Of a stretch of DNA of 64,000 bases, positions 41,761 through 52,685 are shown piece by piece. Each line of letters begins with the position of its first letter. The stretch's first letter is position 1. The notes beneath the pieces are model-generated. The model did not search any database and was not told the DNA's origin. It was given only the letters and a program-made list of their open reading frames with translations. Location: contig JABELC010000002.1 in the NCBI GenBank assembly GCA_028455995.1, positions 124,001-188,000 of the forward strand. The letters are read 5' to 3'. The translations under genes were made by a program, and so were the position numbers. Origin of the DNA: Scleromitrula shiraiana. Taxonomy: Eukaryota > Ascomycota > Leotiomycetes > Helotiales > Sclerotiniaceae.

Positions 41761-43144
41761 TTTTGGGTTGATTTGATCTTATTTTGATTTGGCTGGTAGG
41801 ATTCAATGACGGGAAAAGAAAAGAAAAGAAAAGAAAAGTAAAGAAAAGTAAGAATAGAGTCGGGTGATTATTTCGGGCGGATATGGGAAAATAAAGTTAA
41901 TAGATTGATTGATTGATTTATTGATTCATTGATGAGATGGGATGGCAAAAGAAAATGGCAAAAGAAAATGGCAAAAGAAAAATGTCAAAAGAAAAGAAGA
42001 AAAAAAGAGAAGAGGAAGGAAAAATATACAACGACAATACCATACCATACCATACTTTATCATACTAGTATATAGCACAAAACACACCTTTCAATCTCCA
42101 CGAACTCAATATCAATACTAACATTAACATTAATACTAGAAGAACTTGAAGATAGAACGAAATAGAATAGGTAGGATAGGTAGGATAAAAATAGAATAGA
42201 ATGATAATCATAGACTAATATTTACTTTTTACTTTTTACTTTTACTTTTAATGGAAGTTGTTTAGTATTTTATTTTATTATATTTTATGTTCAAGTTATT
42301 TTATCATATCACTAGTATATACATAGATATCTATCTAGCTAGCTACCTCTAATTCATAGAGCCTGAGACTCGGAGACTCGGATATGATATGATATGATAT
42401 GATATGATATGATATGATATGATATGATATGATATGATATGATATGATATGATATGATATGATATGATATGATATGATGGTTCATTCATTGATTCATTGA
42501 TTCATTGATTCCGAGTCCCTTTGCTAGGCTGATATATATCGTGATTTTTATTGGAATTGGAATTGGAATTGGAATTGTTTTCTGTTTATTTTTGATATAT
42601 GATAATAGAATAGAATATCAATCTCATAATAATAAAACGGGGTATCTTTTATGTTTTCATGTTCTCCATTGATATTCCCATTGATGTTCCCATTGATGAA
42701 TATATGGATATATGTATGGATGTATGGATGGATGTATCTATGTACAATGATTTCGCGCATGCTCTCTCATCATCCATCCTCGTTTTGATTGTAATGATTC
42801 ATTCGTTCGTTCGTTCGTTCGTTTGTCCATCGCTCTATCTATCACATCCCGATAGTAGAATAGCTCATTCCGATCCTTTGACTTCTTTTTCATGCTCGAT
42901 GATTTGTTTGCTCCAGCTGTGGGTGATTGTATGGATTAGCTTCGTTCATTCAATAGTTCAAGAATCCTCTATCGCCCTCTCGTTCCCCTTCCTATTTCAT
43001 CTAACCTTCCCCCCCCCTTAGCCATCCATCCATCTTACCCTCATTCCCTTCATTCCCTTCATCCTTCTCTCCCCCTCCTTCCTCTCCAAAAACATAAAAA
43101 CTAAATTAAAGAAAAAGAAAAAGATAAAGATAAAGAAAAACCAC
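41761..43144. other. Microsatellite-rich intergenic region, no gene
   Basis: 1.4 kb containing AAAAG runs (about 41815-41850), a GCAAAAGAAAAT triplication (about 41943-41980), the GATAT array (42381-42477), GAATTG repeats (about 42549-42578) and TTCG repeats (about 42799-42824). The frame at 42659-43021 is repeat translation. Confidence 0.65.
42381..42477. repeat. GATAT pentanucleotide array, about 19 copies, flanked by GACTCGGA inverted copies
   Basis: Uninterrupted GATAT units. On the left are two head-to-tail copies of GACTCGGA (42367-42382), and on the right its reverse complement TCCGAGTC (42510-42517), so the array sits inside a small inverted repeat. Confidence 0.9.
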
Positions 43145-43535
43145 CTACAACCGACTAGGATAAAACCTCCCCTCCTCCGGAAACTTCGTCCTAAACTCCC
43201 TCTCCGCGCTCAATTTCCACGCCATCGCCGTGATCCCCGCGATTACAACACCGAAGATCGCCGTGTTCGTTTTCCAGTTCGATGGCTGCGAGTACCATCC
43301 TCCGGCTGGGGACCAGACGTGTTTGGGATAGCTGGGTTTTTGTTAGGGAGGGATTGGGAAGGGAAGACTGGGGAGGGAAAACTGGGAGTTGCATGTGAGG
43401 AACTTGAAGGGAAGGAGAGAGAATCTTACGGGATTTTGCCGCCGCCGCCCTGGACAATCAATTAGTATGTGTTTGTTTGTTTGTTTGTTGTAAATAGATA
43501 GCAGAAGGGAGGGAATAGAGAGAGATAAATACCAT
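43145..43535 (-). CDS. Small single-pass mitochondrial protein, probable complex I accessory subunit
   Basis: Three exons on the minus strand: 43535-43533 (only the ATG), 43449-43430 (20 bases) and 43331-43145, giving 69 residues. The introns have GTATTT and GTAAGA donors, CTAAT/CTAAC branch sites and CAG acceptors. The product starts MGGGGKIPYPKHVWSPAGGW, has one hydrophobic helix (TAIFGVVIAGITAMAW, about residues 31-46) and a charged tail (KLSAEREFRTKFPEEGRFYPSR). This pattern matches the small conserved fungal protein usually labelled NADH:ubiquinone oxidoreductase 6.6-kDa subunit; I assign that from memory of the family, so the exact subunit is uncertain. It would sit in the inner mitochondrial membrane. 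It is transcribed divergently from the mitoribosomal gene mL44, which fits a mitochondrial role. No single exon holds a long frame, so ORF-based calling misses it. Confidence 0.75.
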
Positions 43536-43881
43536 TTTGAATCAAGTGTATAATTTATTGGGATGTTTTCTTCAAAGACGAATTTCCACTCTCTTGATCG
43601 AGGTTCGTGAAGTTTGTTGTGTACCTGGAAAGCAAGGTCCAAAACCCCACTAATCTTAAATCGTACTAGTGGATTTTTTCAAATCGGATTGTCCCACGAG
43701 AAAGATTGAAGCTTGTCGAGAAATTTTTGGGGGATTGGGAATAGAGATTGAAATTGTTAATTTATTTCCACGATTCTTTTTTCCTACCACCATCAATTGA
43801 ATTCCTACGGTTACGGTTACGGTTACGGTTTTCGTTAGGAGGATATATCAGATAGAAGGATTGGGTAGAATATAAAGAAAG
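43536..43881. promoter_or_regulatory. Shared bidirectional promoter of two mitochondrial genes
   Basis: 346 bases separate the start codons of the small membrane protein (minus) and mL44 (plus). It contains four TACGGT units (about 43805-43830) some 55-75 bases before the mL44 start. There is no room for two independent promoters of the usual fungal size, so shared control is likely but inferred. Confidence 0.55.
43805..43830 (+). repeat. TACGGT hexamer array, 4 copies
   Basis: Perfect tandem TACGGT/GGTTAC units in the divergent promoter. It resembles telomere-type repeats superficially but is not TTAGGG and is far from any end. Confidence 0.8.
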
Positions 43882-45093
43882 ATGAAGAGGTTACATTTGG
43901 AGAGATGGGGTGGTCAATTACTTTCTCTTTCTTCTAGAAATATAAGACCTCAAGGTTCTTGTCTGCGGCGGCAGCCTCAAAATCTTATTTCGAGAAATAC
44001 TATCTCTACACGATTACAATCGACCGTATCATTAACCACTCCATCAAACGACGATAATCTAATCCTCGAAGATGGCGACCTGGACATCCCACAATTCACC
44101 CCCCTCATGTTATCACCCCCACCAGAAGCCTCCCTTCGCTCACCCAAACTCGCCGCCCTCCACGCAAGATTATCACTCTCGAAAAAACTACCCCTCCAAA
44201 CCCTCGCCCGAACCCTCGTCACCCCATCCGCGGATCCAAACCCTCAACTCAACAATGCCTCCCTCGCACAACTAGGCGAGCACCTCCTCGGCTACCACGT
44301 ATCAGAACACATCCTCTGTCGCTACCCGCGTCTCCCCATGGCCGTCCTCTTCGCCACAACCTACGCCTACAATGGCCCCGCCACCCTCGCCCTCATAGCC
44401 CGCGAATGGGGCGTTCTCCCCGCCTTTGCCCCTGGTCCAGAAGTCGACCCGGGTCTCCTCCAATTCACGCATCTCGCCCCTGGCGCTCCCCTCTCCTCCT
44501 CAACCGGCAAGACTACCCGTCCCGGTGCTCCGTATTTCAGACAGGGAACCTCATCTAGCGTTGTCTATGACGATGAGTTTGGGGACAGGGTGCGCAAGGA
44601 TGCGAAATTGGAGGCTCCGCAGTCCCAGCAACAGGCGTATGCTTCCTTTGTCAAAGCAGTCATCGGTGCCATCTACCTACATCTCGGACGCAACGCGGCA
44701 AAAACATTCATCAAGCAACATATTCTCTCGCGACACCTGGACATGACATCACTGTTTAAATTCTCGCAGCCCGTGCGGGACCTCGCGCGTCTCTGTGCGC
44801 GCGAAGACTTCGAAGCCCCCGTTGCGAGAATCCTGAGCGAGACGGGTCGGTATAGTCGGAGTCCGGTGTTTGTGGTGGGGATTTATAGCGGGGTGGAGAA
44901 GTTGGGGGAGGCGGCGGGCGCGAGTCTCGATGAGGCGAGGGTGAGGGCTAGTGTGCAGGCGCTTAAGGCGTGGTATTTGTATAGTCCCGGGGCGGATGTT
45001 AACGTGCCGAGTGATATGGAGGGGGGGCAGGAGACGGAGACGGAGAGGACTTGGGAACCGGTGCATGTGGATATTGGGGAGATTGTTGCTTGA
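43882..45093 (+). CDS. MRPL3: Mitochondrial large-subunit ribosomal protein mL44 (yeast Mrpl3)
   Basis: A single exon of 403 residues. The first 45 or so residues are rich in Arg, Ser and Leu with almost no acidic residues (MKRLHLERWGGQLLSLSSRN), a typical mitochondrial presequence. mL44 sits near the exit of the mitoribosomal tunnel and has an RNase III-like fold plus a dsRNA-binding domain, without cleavage activity. The RNase III-like part spans roughly 75-290 (LPLQTLARTLV, LAQLGEHLLGYHVSEHIL, YASFVKAVIGAIYLHLG). The acidic catalytic signature of true RNase III is not present. The last third carries a dsRBD-like segment (SPVFVVGIYSGVEKLGEAAG through ARVRASVQALKAWYLY). An alternative mL44/mL57-type paralogue is possible but length favours mL44. 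Confidence 0.85.
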   Translation: MKRLHLERWGGQLLSLSSRNIRPQGSCLRRQPQNLISRNTISTRLQSTVSLTTPSNDDNLILEDGDLDIPQFTPLMLSPPPEASLRSPKLAALHARLSLSKKLPLQTLARTLVTPSADPNPQLNNASLAQLGEHLLGYHVSEHILCRYPRLPMAVLFATTYAYNGPATLALIAREWGVLPAFAPGPEVDPGLLQFTHLAPGAPLSSSTGKTTRPGAPYFRQGTSSSVVYDDEFGDRVRKDAKLEAPQSQQQAYASFVKAVIGAIYLHLGRNAAKTFIKQHILSRHLDMTSLFKFSQPVRDLARLCAREDFEAPVARILSETGRYSRSPVFVVGIYSGVEKLGEAAGASLDEARVRASVQALKAWYLYSPGADVNVPSDMEGGQETETERTWEPVHVDIGEIVA

Positions 45094-47732
45094 GTTGTGG
45101 AGGAGGGGGTTGAGTTGAGTTGGGTTGGGTTGGGTTAGGTTGAGGGTGGATAGGATAGGATAGATGAGGGGTGTATGTTATATATCTACTTGAGACGAAA
45201 ATGCGGTAAATGTCAAGATCAAAAGTCGATGAGATGAGTTGGTGGATAGGGAAATCATGTCATATTATGCGCATATATATATGTATGTATGTATATATGT
45301 ATATATATATGTATAATTACCACAACTCAATCTCAAATCAACAGACAGGTTGGTTGACGGATACTGGGAATATGAATATGAATATGAATATTAATATGAA
45401 TATGAATATACACGACTGAGGGCAATGTCATCACGTCACATGTATCATTCTCATTCTCGTCTTGGTATTTATCATATGCATCTCGAAGGAGAGGGGGAGA
45501 GGGAGAGGGAGAATGAGCGTCGGTGGGGGGTTGGGTTGGATTGGAATGATAGGATGGGAAAGGAAAGGAAGGGAGATGCATGGATGTATGGATGCATGGA
45601 TGGATGTGTAAATAACTGAATAGAAGAAATCAATAAACTAACTAACTCAAGAAAAATCTGTATTTGTATTTGTGTTTGTATATATTTGAGGAGTCCACGT
45701 ATCTATTGTTTAAAAATCGGGGAATAGAAAAGGGAGAGAAAGGAAAAAGAAAGGAAAAGGAAAAGAGATATATAAGTGAAATGGAACTTCAAAATAATAG
45801 ATGGATGGATGGATGAATATATGGATGGATGAATGGATGGATGGATAGTAGATAGACTAAACTTACATCTCAACTATATAATATCTTATAGATATATATA
45901 TTCATCTATCTATCTTATTCTCATTTTTATTTTCATTACTATTCTTTTCTCTTCTCTACATTAGTTTATCTTACTTTGCTTTACTCTACTCTACTCTACT
46001 CTACTCCATAAAATCATGATATATATCATACAAGCTTCAAGCTTCAAGAAAAATAATTACATTAAATTACATTAGATAAGATGAGACTAATACATAACAT
46101 AACATAATATAACATAATAGTAAATAAATAAACGATACAATTCATATATTGATATATATAAATCTTTTTTCTATTCTATCCTATTATATATTATCTAAAC
46201 CTCCCTTTCCTTTCCTTTCCTTTCCTTTCCTTTCCCCCAATCCAATCCAATATATCCAATCTACTCCAAGTTCTTCAATTTTGATATCAATTCTCTGCTA
46301 CTAGTAGCTGAATATCTTTCTGTCTTTTCTTCGCTTATTCGTTATTAATAATTTATTACTAGTAGCTGGAATGATTCATGAATTAACTATTAGTAGTACT
46401 AGTAATAGTAGTTGATAATTCGATTGTATTTATTTTATTTTATTATTTAGGATAAGATAAAGTTAGATTGGATTAGATTGGATTGGATGGGATGGGATAT
46501 AGATCTATCTATCTATGATTGTAAATTCAAAATAGGAGTTAAATCGGTAAATAGATAACTTTTAATCTATTCATTCACTAACTTCCATACATTTCTTAAA
46601 AATAAAATTCACTACTCATTTAATTATAACTTATTTTATTCCATCTTATCTCATCTCATTTCTTTCCTCTAAATTTATCAAAAATATAAAGATACGTAGT
46701 CTTCTATTGAAATCGATTATATCTGATAAAAGCATCACCGTGACTGTAAATAAGATGGACTAGATAAGTAAATAGATAGGTAGGTAGGAATTCATCTCTA
46801 TCTTTCCTTCTCTTCTTTTCTTTTCTTTTCTTTTCTTTTCTATCTAAGGGGGTATAAACTTGAAAGATATAATATAATATATAATATAATATAACATGAT
46901 CATGATATAGAGTTATTTTATTTTATTATATTATAATGGTACAGAATGGCTAGATTAAAGATCAGAGTTAGGGTTCGTTCAAAGGTCGCCAGAACAGAAA
47001 AACGTTGTTCCGCCCCTATAGTTATATTGATAGTACTATACTATATGTAGTTAAGTATCTTCATCTACTTAGGATCGCGGTATCCATATACATTTTGTAC
47101 CCAGTATTTCGTACTACATATTTATTATCCCTTTACAATATTTTATGTTATTTTATTAAAATCTTATATTTCAAGTTAAAATGCTAGTATTAGATACTAA
47201 TAGTAGTTAAATTAGATATAATATACTACTAGTAGATAGATATATATTTCTCTATCCTCGATCATCATAGTATCTTCATTACAGCACTTTAGACATATAA
47301 CATCATGATGGATCATCAACGAGCAATGACCAATGAACGATCAATGTCTGGATCTAGAGAAATAACGAGCCCACTGATATGATATGACAATTTGTATCGT
47401 ATCGTATTGTATTGTATCTATATCCACCAATACAACCAACCAACCAACTATAGTAATTTTTACCACCGCGCACCTCATAGATTATGTTATGTAGACGCCG
47501 CCCTAAATGAGAAGACCATACCAAATCAAATCAAATCAAATCAAATCAAATCCATGCCCTGAGTTATATTCCAGATAGACAAACAGACAGACAAATTTTC
47601 AATCTTAAATCTTCTCTACCGTCCATCCCAATGCATTCAGAATATTGAAAAAAGGATCAAAATCTCAAAAGAAAAGTAACGAAAAAGAATCGAATCCCAA
47701 GAAATTTCAATCGAGTATCCTAGATTTCTAAT
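45094..47732. other. 2.6-kb microsatellite-rich gap
   Basis: No gene. It holds GAATAT repeats (about 45369-45410), GATG/GGAT repeats (about 45570-45605 and 45800-45848), TTTCC repeats (about 46205-46235), ACTAGTAG clusters (46298-46410), CTTTT repeats (about 46810-46840), AATCA repeats (about 47522-47550) and A/T-rich filler. The frame at 47005-47187 has no known motif. Confidence 0.65.
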
Positions 47733-49234
47733 CTAAGCTTCAGTGGTAACTTCAGGCTTAATATCGATTTTCTTGGCCGGATTCTCATCTGCACCACCAT
47801 CGTTTTCTCTCGATCTCTTCTTATCGTTTGGAACCACCGCGGCGTTATCGTCACTATCAAATTCAAGATTTAGTGTATGTTTCCCCAAAATCGATTCCGG
47901 GTAAAGGATTGTCTCAAGATACGCATCAACATCAGCATCAGCAACAGCAACATACCCATCTTTAGATTTCTCCCCATTTCTATCTCCTCCTCTTCGGTCG
48001 CCACCACGTCCCCGGTTGTTGTCACGTCGTCCGCGGTTTCCACCCTTGTGATCATGGTGTTTACCCCTGTGACCACCTCGGCGATCTTTAAATCCATTGG
48101 CGCTATCATGTTCACGTCTCTTTTTCCAATCTTCAGGATCACGATCGCCGTCGCGTCCCTTGAAGTTACCACCTCTGCCACCACGTCCACCTCGTCCGCG
48201 TTGACCTCCTTTGCCTCCTCTGTGTGTGGCTGGTTGAAGTCGTCCTGCTCTGATTTCTTCATTCTTTTCATTCATATATTGAGTCTTGGACTTAATATCC
48301 AAGTTGTGTTTTCCTTTCCAAAGTGGTTTAGGATCAAGTGCTAAAAATGCCTCTGCGGTTTTTTCATCCACGAATTCGACGAAAATAGATCCTTTAAATA
48401 GTTTCTCCTCAGTACGACGAAGACGAACGGCATTGAGAGGTCCGTATGGTGTCATGAAGGCCTCAATGTCAAATTGAGAGCTTGGCTCCTCATCTCCGAA
48501 TCCCTTAATATATACACTTCGTGCTTCGACCTTAGTTTTTGGCGCATCGGGGTCGAAAGCTTGCTTTCGTTTAATAGTTTCCTCGCCCTTCTCTCCCTCA
48601 ACTACAAGAAACTTGCTGTCCCGAAGAGCTGAAACGACCAATTCATATGGCTGGAATCGTTGCATGCGCTTGAATTTGTGAATTGTGCTGATAGGAATAG
48701 GTTTGTTCTCTTTGCCTCCGGATTCTTTCCACAAGAATTTATCGCCTGGCAAATTGGAATCGCCAAAGTAGAATTCGACCTGTTAGACATGTTAGTTGAT
48801 TCAGATTATATATGCAACGATCATCATACTTGTGCGCGAATTAAAGTAGCATCATCCGAAGGAGGAAGAACTGAAGCGTCATATTTGCTATTGGTCTTTG
48901 CGTCATGATCGACTTGGGCGCTAGTTTTCAACACTCCATTTTCGTATGTTCTCTCCTTCTTGATGTGACCATTCTTCTGAAGGGTAGGGTTATTCTTTTG
49001 TGCTTCAGTGATAGCGTCTACTGAAGATTCATCTTTCTTGATTTCTGATTTAATATCGGAATCGATTGGTTCTTCATTTTTAACTTCAGATTCCTTGGTC
49101 TCTTCCTTGATCTCGGGCTCGACAATTTCTTCCTTAATTGGCTCGGAAACTTCAGCTTCGGTCATGATCTCTTTAGAAATAGCTGGGGTTGCAATTGCTT
49201 CTGGCTCTTGTCCTTCCATCTTAATGTCAGACAT
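47733..49234 (-). CDS. LHP1: La protein (Lhp1-like), RNA 3'-end chaperone
   Basis: Two exons on the minus strand, 49234-48830 and 48779-47733, giving 483 residues. La proteins bind the UUU-OH ends of new Pol III transcripts, protect them and assist tRNA maturation in the nucleus. The 110-residue N-terminal extension is Glu/Lys-rich and disordered. The La motif begins about residue 118 and crosses the exon junction (RAQVEFYFGDSNLPGDKFLW, conserved Tyr/Phe and Asp of the UUU pocket visible). An RRM follows at about 222-300 (RSVYIKGFG, then KGSIFVEFVDEKTAEAF). After it come a basic RGG-rich region (about 320-415) and an acidic/basic tail with a nuclear-signal-like KKRSREN. It is larger than yeast Lhp1 (275), as is usual in filamentous fungi. 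The intron has a GTATGA donor and a CTAAC branch site. Confidence 0.93.
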
Positions 49235-50018
49235 ATTGAATGCGATAAAATTTGCGTCAAAAAGATTGTATAGAGATTATGTATCTAGATTGAAGAATAA
49301 GTTCATGCGACAATAAAATAGGTATTAAGTCATACAGTAAAAGTGTTGCGATTGTCGCAGTGGTATAAACCCTTCTGGATTTGATAAGAGGTAGGAAGGC
49401 GGGGTGAAAGAGATAAAAAAAAATTGAGGCTGCGACTGCGCAATACAAATTAATGACTCTTATGAATAAAAGATAATATCTATTTGTAATTTTTTACTAG
49501 ATATTTCTTTTCCTCAATGTAGCTGTCGCAAAGTATTTGTAGGAATAAAATTGAAGAAAAATTGATTTATAAAATTTTGTTTTTGTTTGTTTAAAAAAGA
49601 AAAGAGGAAGAAGTTGGGAAGTTTTGAGGAGAGAGAGAGAGGAAAGCTCAAAATTATTATTGTCTGAAGCTCAGAAAAATTAATTGGTATTCAGAAACTT
49701 TTCTAGGGCCCATTGAGCAAGGATTGTGGGATTTTTTACTCCCTAAGTCTTTTAGCGCATCTAGCGTATATGTGGAGAGTTTTTCCGAAATATATAAGGC
49801 ATCAAGGCATAAATTTATACTTTCAAGCTACTGGCCATGGTACCTACGTATACGTAGGATGGAATCTTTCAATCAATTGCATCAATGTCATCATTCACTT
49901 CAATTGTACATTTCAACTATCCTAACTTATGAGTGTAAGTAAGTACAGCTATGAGTTTACATATACATGATGAACCTTCAATTCCTTAGAACCTACCTTC
50001 CGAGTAGTACTCGCAAAG
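49235..50018. other. Intergenic region upstream of La
   Basis: About 780 bases with no gene. The left part is the La promoter. Small frames at 49713-49942 (plus) have no recognisable motif. Confidence 0.5.
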
Positions 50019-51724
50019 CTAACTTTCGCCGCAACTTGTTTCTCCATCAACACAAACTTCAACATGAAGATGTCGTCCCTGAGATCTCAAGACCAGTTCA
50101 AATTCAATTCTGTAGTAAGATTTACTGTCCAACTGATAACGTTCCACATCACCATCTTCCACTGTATCGGTCAAATCTATTTCAATTGTAGCCCGCTTCT
50201 TTTGCTCCTGTTTAAAACGTATCAGTTAATATCCCAAAATTCCCCCCTCTGCTAGTTAGCTTTACCTTTATTATTTGGATGATCAAAAACATAATGCGAT
50301 TCGGTGGTATGATTTGAGATATATAAGGTTTGCGTGCAAATATGTTTTCTCTGCTTCGTGGCGGATGGAACATGGGTTTTAATGCGAAATTCTTCGGATG
50401 CTGGAATGATAGCTCCCTTGAAAACTATTATAAACGGATATGCTTCAAACATCCAATTGAAATAGATTAATATACCTTTTTTATTATCCAATCGATAGCG
50501 TCGACATAAAGATGACCGTCTTTCTTGTCAAACTTGGGGTTCTTAACACATCTATGTCCCGCATATTTCTTGGGTTTGTATATTCCATCAATTGAGCAAT
50601 GTCCATAAGACAGGGTTCAAATATCTATATGAAATCTCGTCCAAATACAGTTATAAAGTGTTGAATGGAATCTAACATCAGGTTGTACATACCGTTCCAT
50701 AATGAGATAATTTCGCTCCATTCTCTTCATCTCATTCTTCTGAAGTCCACCGACCAATAGTTTTATCAGTCGCATGCTCTTGTCCATGATATTGATTGTT
50801 CGTTTCAATAGATTTTCGAAATCCATAGTCAGCCCATCAATAATGCCCTGAATAGTGTAACCATTTATTTCAATCTTCGATTTCTCGCTATTCAATCGTG
50901 TTTGAGTATTGGCTTCGAAAGATTAGTTGAGAAAGCTAGAGCCATAAAGACCAACTTTACATGTTTAGCTTGGAGTATAAGTGTTAGCGAAAGTATCTCA
51001 CCTATTGCAGGTATCTGTTCTCTCTTCAATCTCAATGATTTGGATTTGCTCACGGTGCACGCAGAAAAGTCTACTGTTCCACCACCTGCATCCAGAATAG
51101 TGAAAGTGTCTCCGGCCTAAGAGTGTTAGTTGTGACAAAACATTGTATTTTAGTCGAACATTGAGCTTCAGTGGAGAATTGCATGTAAGGTCAATTTAAG
51201 TGTATTGTGACATCTTTCTGCTTACCTTGATCTTTTAACTATGCTCTAGTACATATACCGCCGCAGCTTCCGGTTCGCCATGAAAAGAATGTCCTCCACC
51301 GAGCCCAACGACGATCGAAGAATCGTAGTTTCCATCGCCTTGCGCATTTTCTGATAGGCACTATCGGATCAAATCACCGGTATACACAAAACATCTTTGA
51401 CAACACGTCCTGTAGGAAGCTGACCAAGCTCAGTAAACACTTTTTCCCGTGGCAAAACAACTGTTCGAGATACTGTGCAATGACATCCTCATCCTCACTT
51501 ATGACCCCTCTCGATTTCAACCTATCCAAAACCGGCCTACGATTATCACGAACCTTTTTCGTCTCTTCGCTGTCATCCAACAACAACTTCGAGCGAGCAA
51601 TACAATTGTAAACGTTCTTATCCTCGTCTGGACGGCGCAGTTTGTCTTGGACGTCATAGCCCCAATACATCGATTTCCCATCCATCGGTCGTCCATTTTT
51701 TAGTACCAAAATCAGTACCTATCG
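50019..51724 (-). pseudogene. HSP70/HSPA12-like ATPase pseudogene
   Basis: Scattered minus-strand segments read as a fungal HSP70-like (HSPA12-type) protein in correct order. They are: the phosphate-1 loop TIGTDFGT (about 51722-51705); WGYDVQDKLRRPDEDK and the following helix; TGRVVKDVLCIPVI then a TGA then SDSAYQKMRKAM; HSFHGEPEAAAVYVLEHS then TAA; the phosphate-2 loop AGDTFTILDAGGGTVDFSA (about 51115-51060); MRLIKLLVGGLQ-N; KYAGHRCVKNPKFDKKDGHLYVDAIDWIIKKG; and a beta-rich end (ATIEIDLTDT, RIEFELVLRS). Breaks seen: a frameshift and an apparent deletion of some 60 residues after GTDFGT, stop codons at about 51372 and 51249, and frame changes between other blocks. Intact members are about 550-600 residues with roles in chaperoning or stress. 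The gene is not functional as read. Some gaps are introns with plausible GT/AG ends, but the in-frame stops are not. Confidence 0.8.
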
Positions 51725-52685
51725 TCAGAGGTCCTAAGGCTCGCGACGTTTATTTGACACGCTTCGATAATCCGGAGGCAGTTTTCCTCATTTTGTCTGG
51801 CTCCAATCGTAATCATTTCAAGGACTCTGCGGCTATGGATCTAGTATCGCGGGATCGTGTGGAATATTGATTAGAGTTGACCATTTTTATTCTTCGAAAA
51901 CGCGACGGATTTAATTAAGTATTTTGATTTGTTTGTGTGTGGGTGAGTTCTGTTTGGTTGTTTGTTCAAGTTATTTACTCGCTATCACATGGAAAGGAAA
52001 GGAAATTCTTAAAGCCATTCAGGTGCGTTGACGATTTCTTAGTAATCTCCCATCGATCTACCAGGTATCTTGAGGTCAAAGTGGCAACGATTCTATGCCT
52101 CCAAGACTATACCCTGATACTTTTTCGAATTTCGGTACCAAGGGCGTAAATGTCAATGAAGCCGTAGACGAATGCGCGGATATTGGAAAGTTGCTTTTTT
52201 CAAGAAGTGCCTCGATGTGATGGACGTTGAACCAACAATTGTTGTGGAGGCCTGATAGGCATTGATTGGACCGGGGACCGGGAGTTCATGGGTATGCGGG
52301 GAGGCTCTTTGATGGTAAGGGAGCTACTCAACTCTGATATATTTGCTGGTCTTTAATATCTCTTCACTCAATGTTCTCAAACACATGAATTTTATATTGA
52401 CCGATAAGCGCATTTTATTGATCTGATGGCAAAGCCATGTTTCGAAAAGTTCCTCGACCAATAAGATTCGTATTATACAGCCAATGGCTTTCTGTCCGAA
52501 AAAGGTGACTTGCATACGTACCCTGTTACACTGCAGCTGTAGGTTATCTGAGGGTCTTCCAGTGTGGCCCAAGATTACTTGCAGAACAAGTCTGGCCCAA
52601 TAACTATAAAGTGAATCAGATGTTTCCCTATCTTTTCTTTTACTTCTCTTCCATCAAGTGATTCTTACAATTCAACATCTCCATC
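51725..52685. other. Intergenic, upstream of the permease
   Basis: No gene I can support. A plus-strand frame over about 51691-51867 reads fairly protein-like but has no start and no known motif. The final 80 bases hold the permease promoter with a CTATCTTTTCTTTTACTTCTC pyrimidine stretch near 52627. Confidence 0.45.

Noticed and set aside
43191..43457. 88-codon minus-strand frame over the small mitochondrial gene
   Set aside because: It reads the wrong frame of the three-exon gene and runs through an intron; the spliced frame gives a family-like protein instead.
43805..43830. Telomere-like repeat
   Set aside because: The unit is TACGGT, not TTAGGG, only four copies are present, and it lies between two genes mid-window.
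51691..51867. Plus-strand protein-like frame antisense to the HSP70 pseudogene start
   Set aside because: It has no start codon, no recognisable domain and is short; the minus strand carries the clear HSP70 loop.
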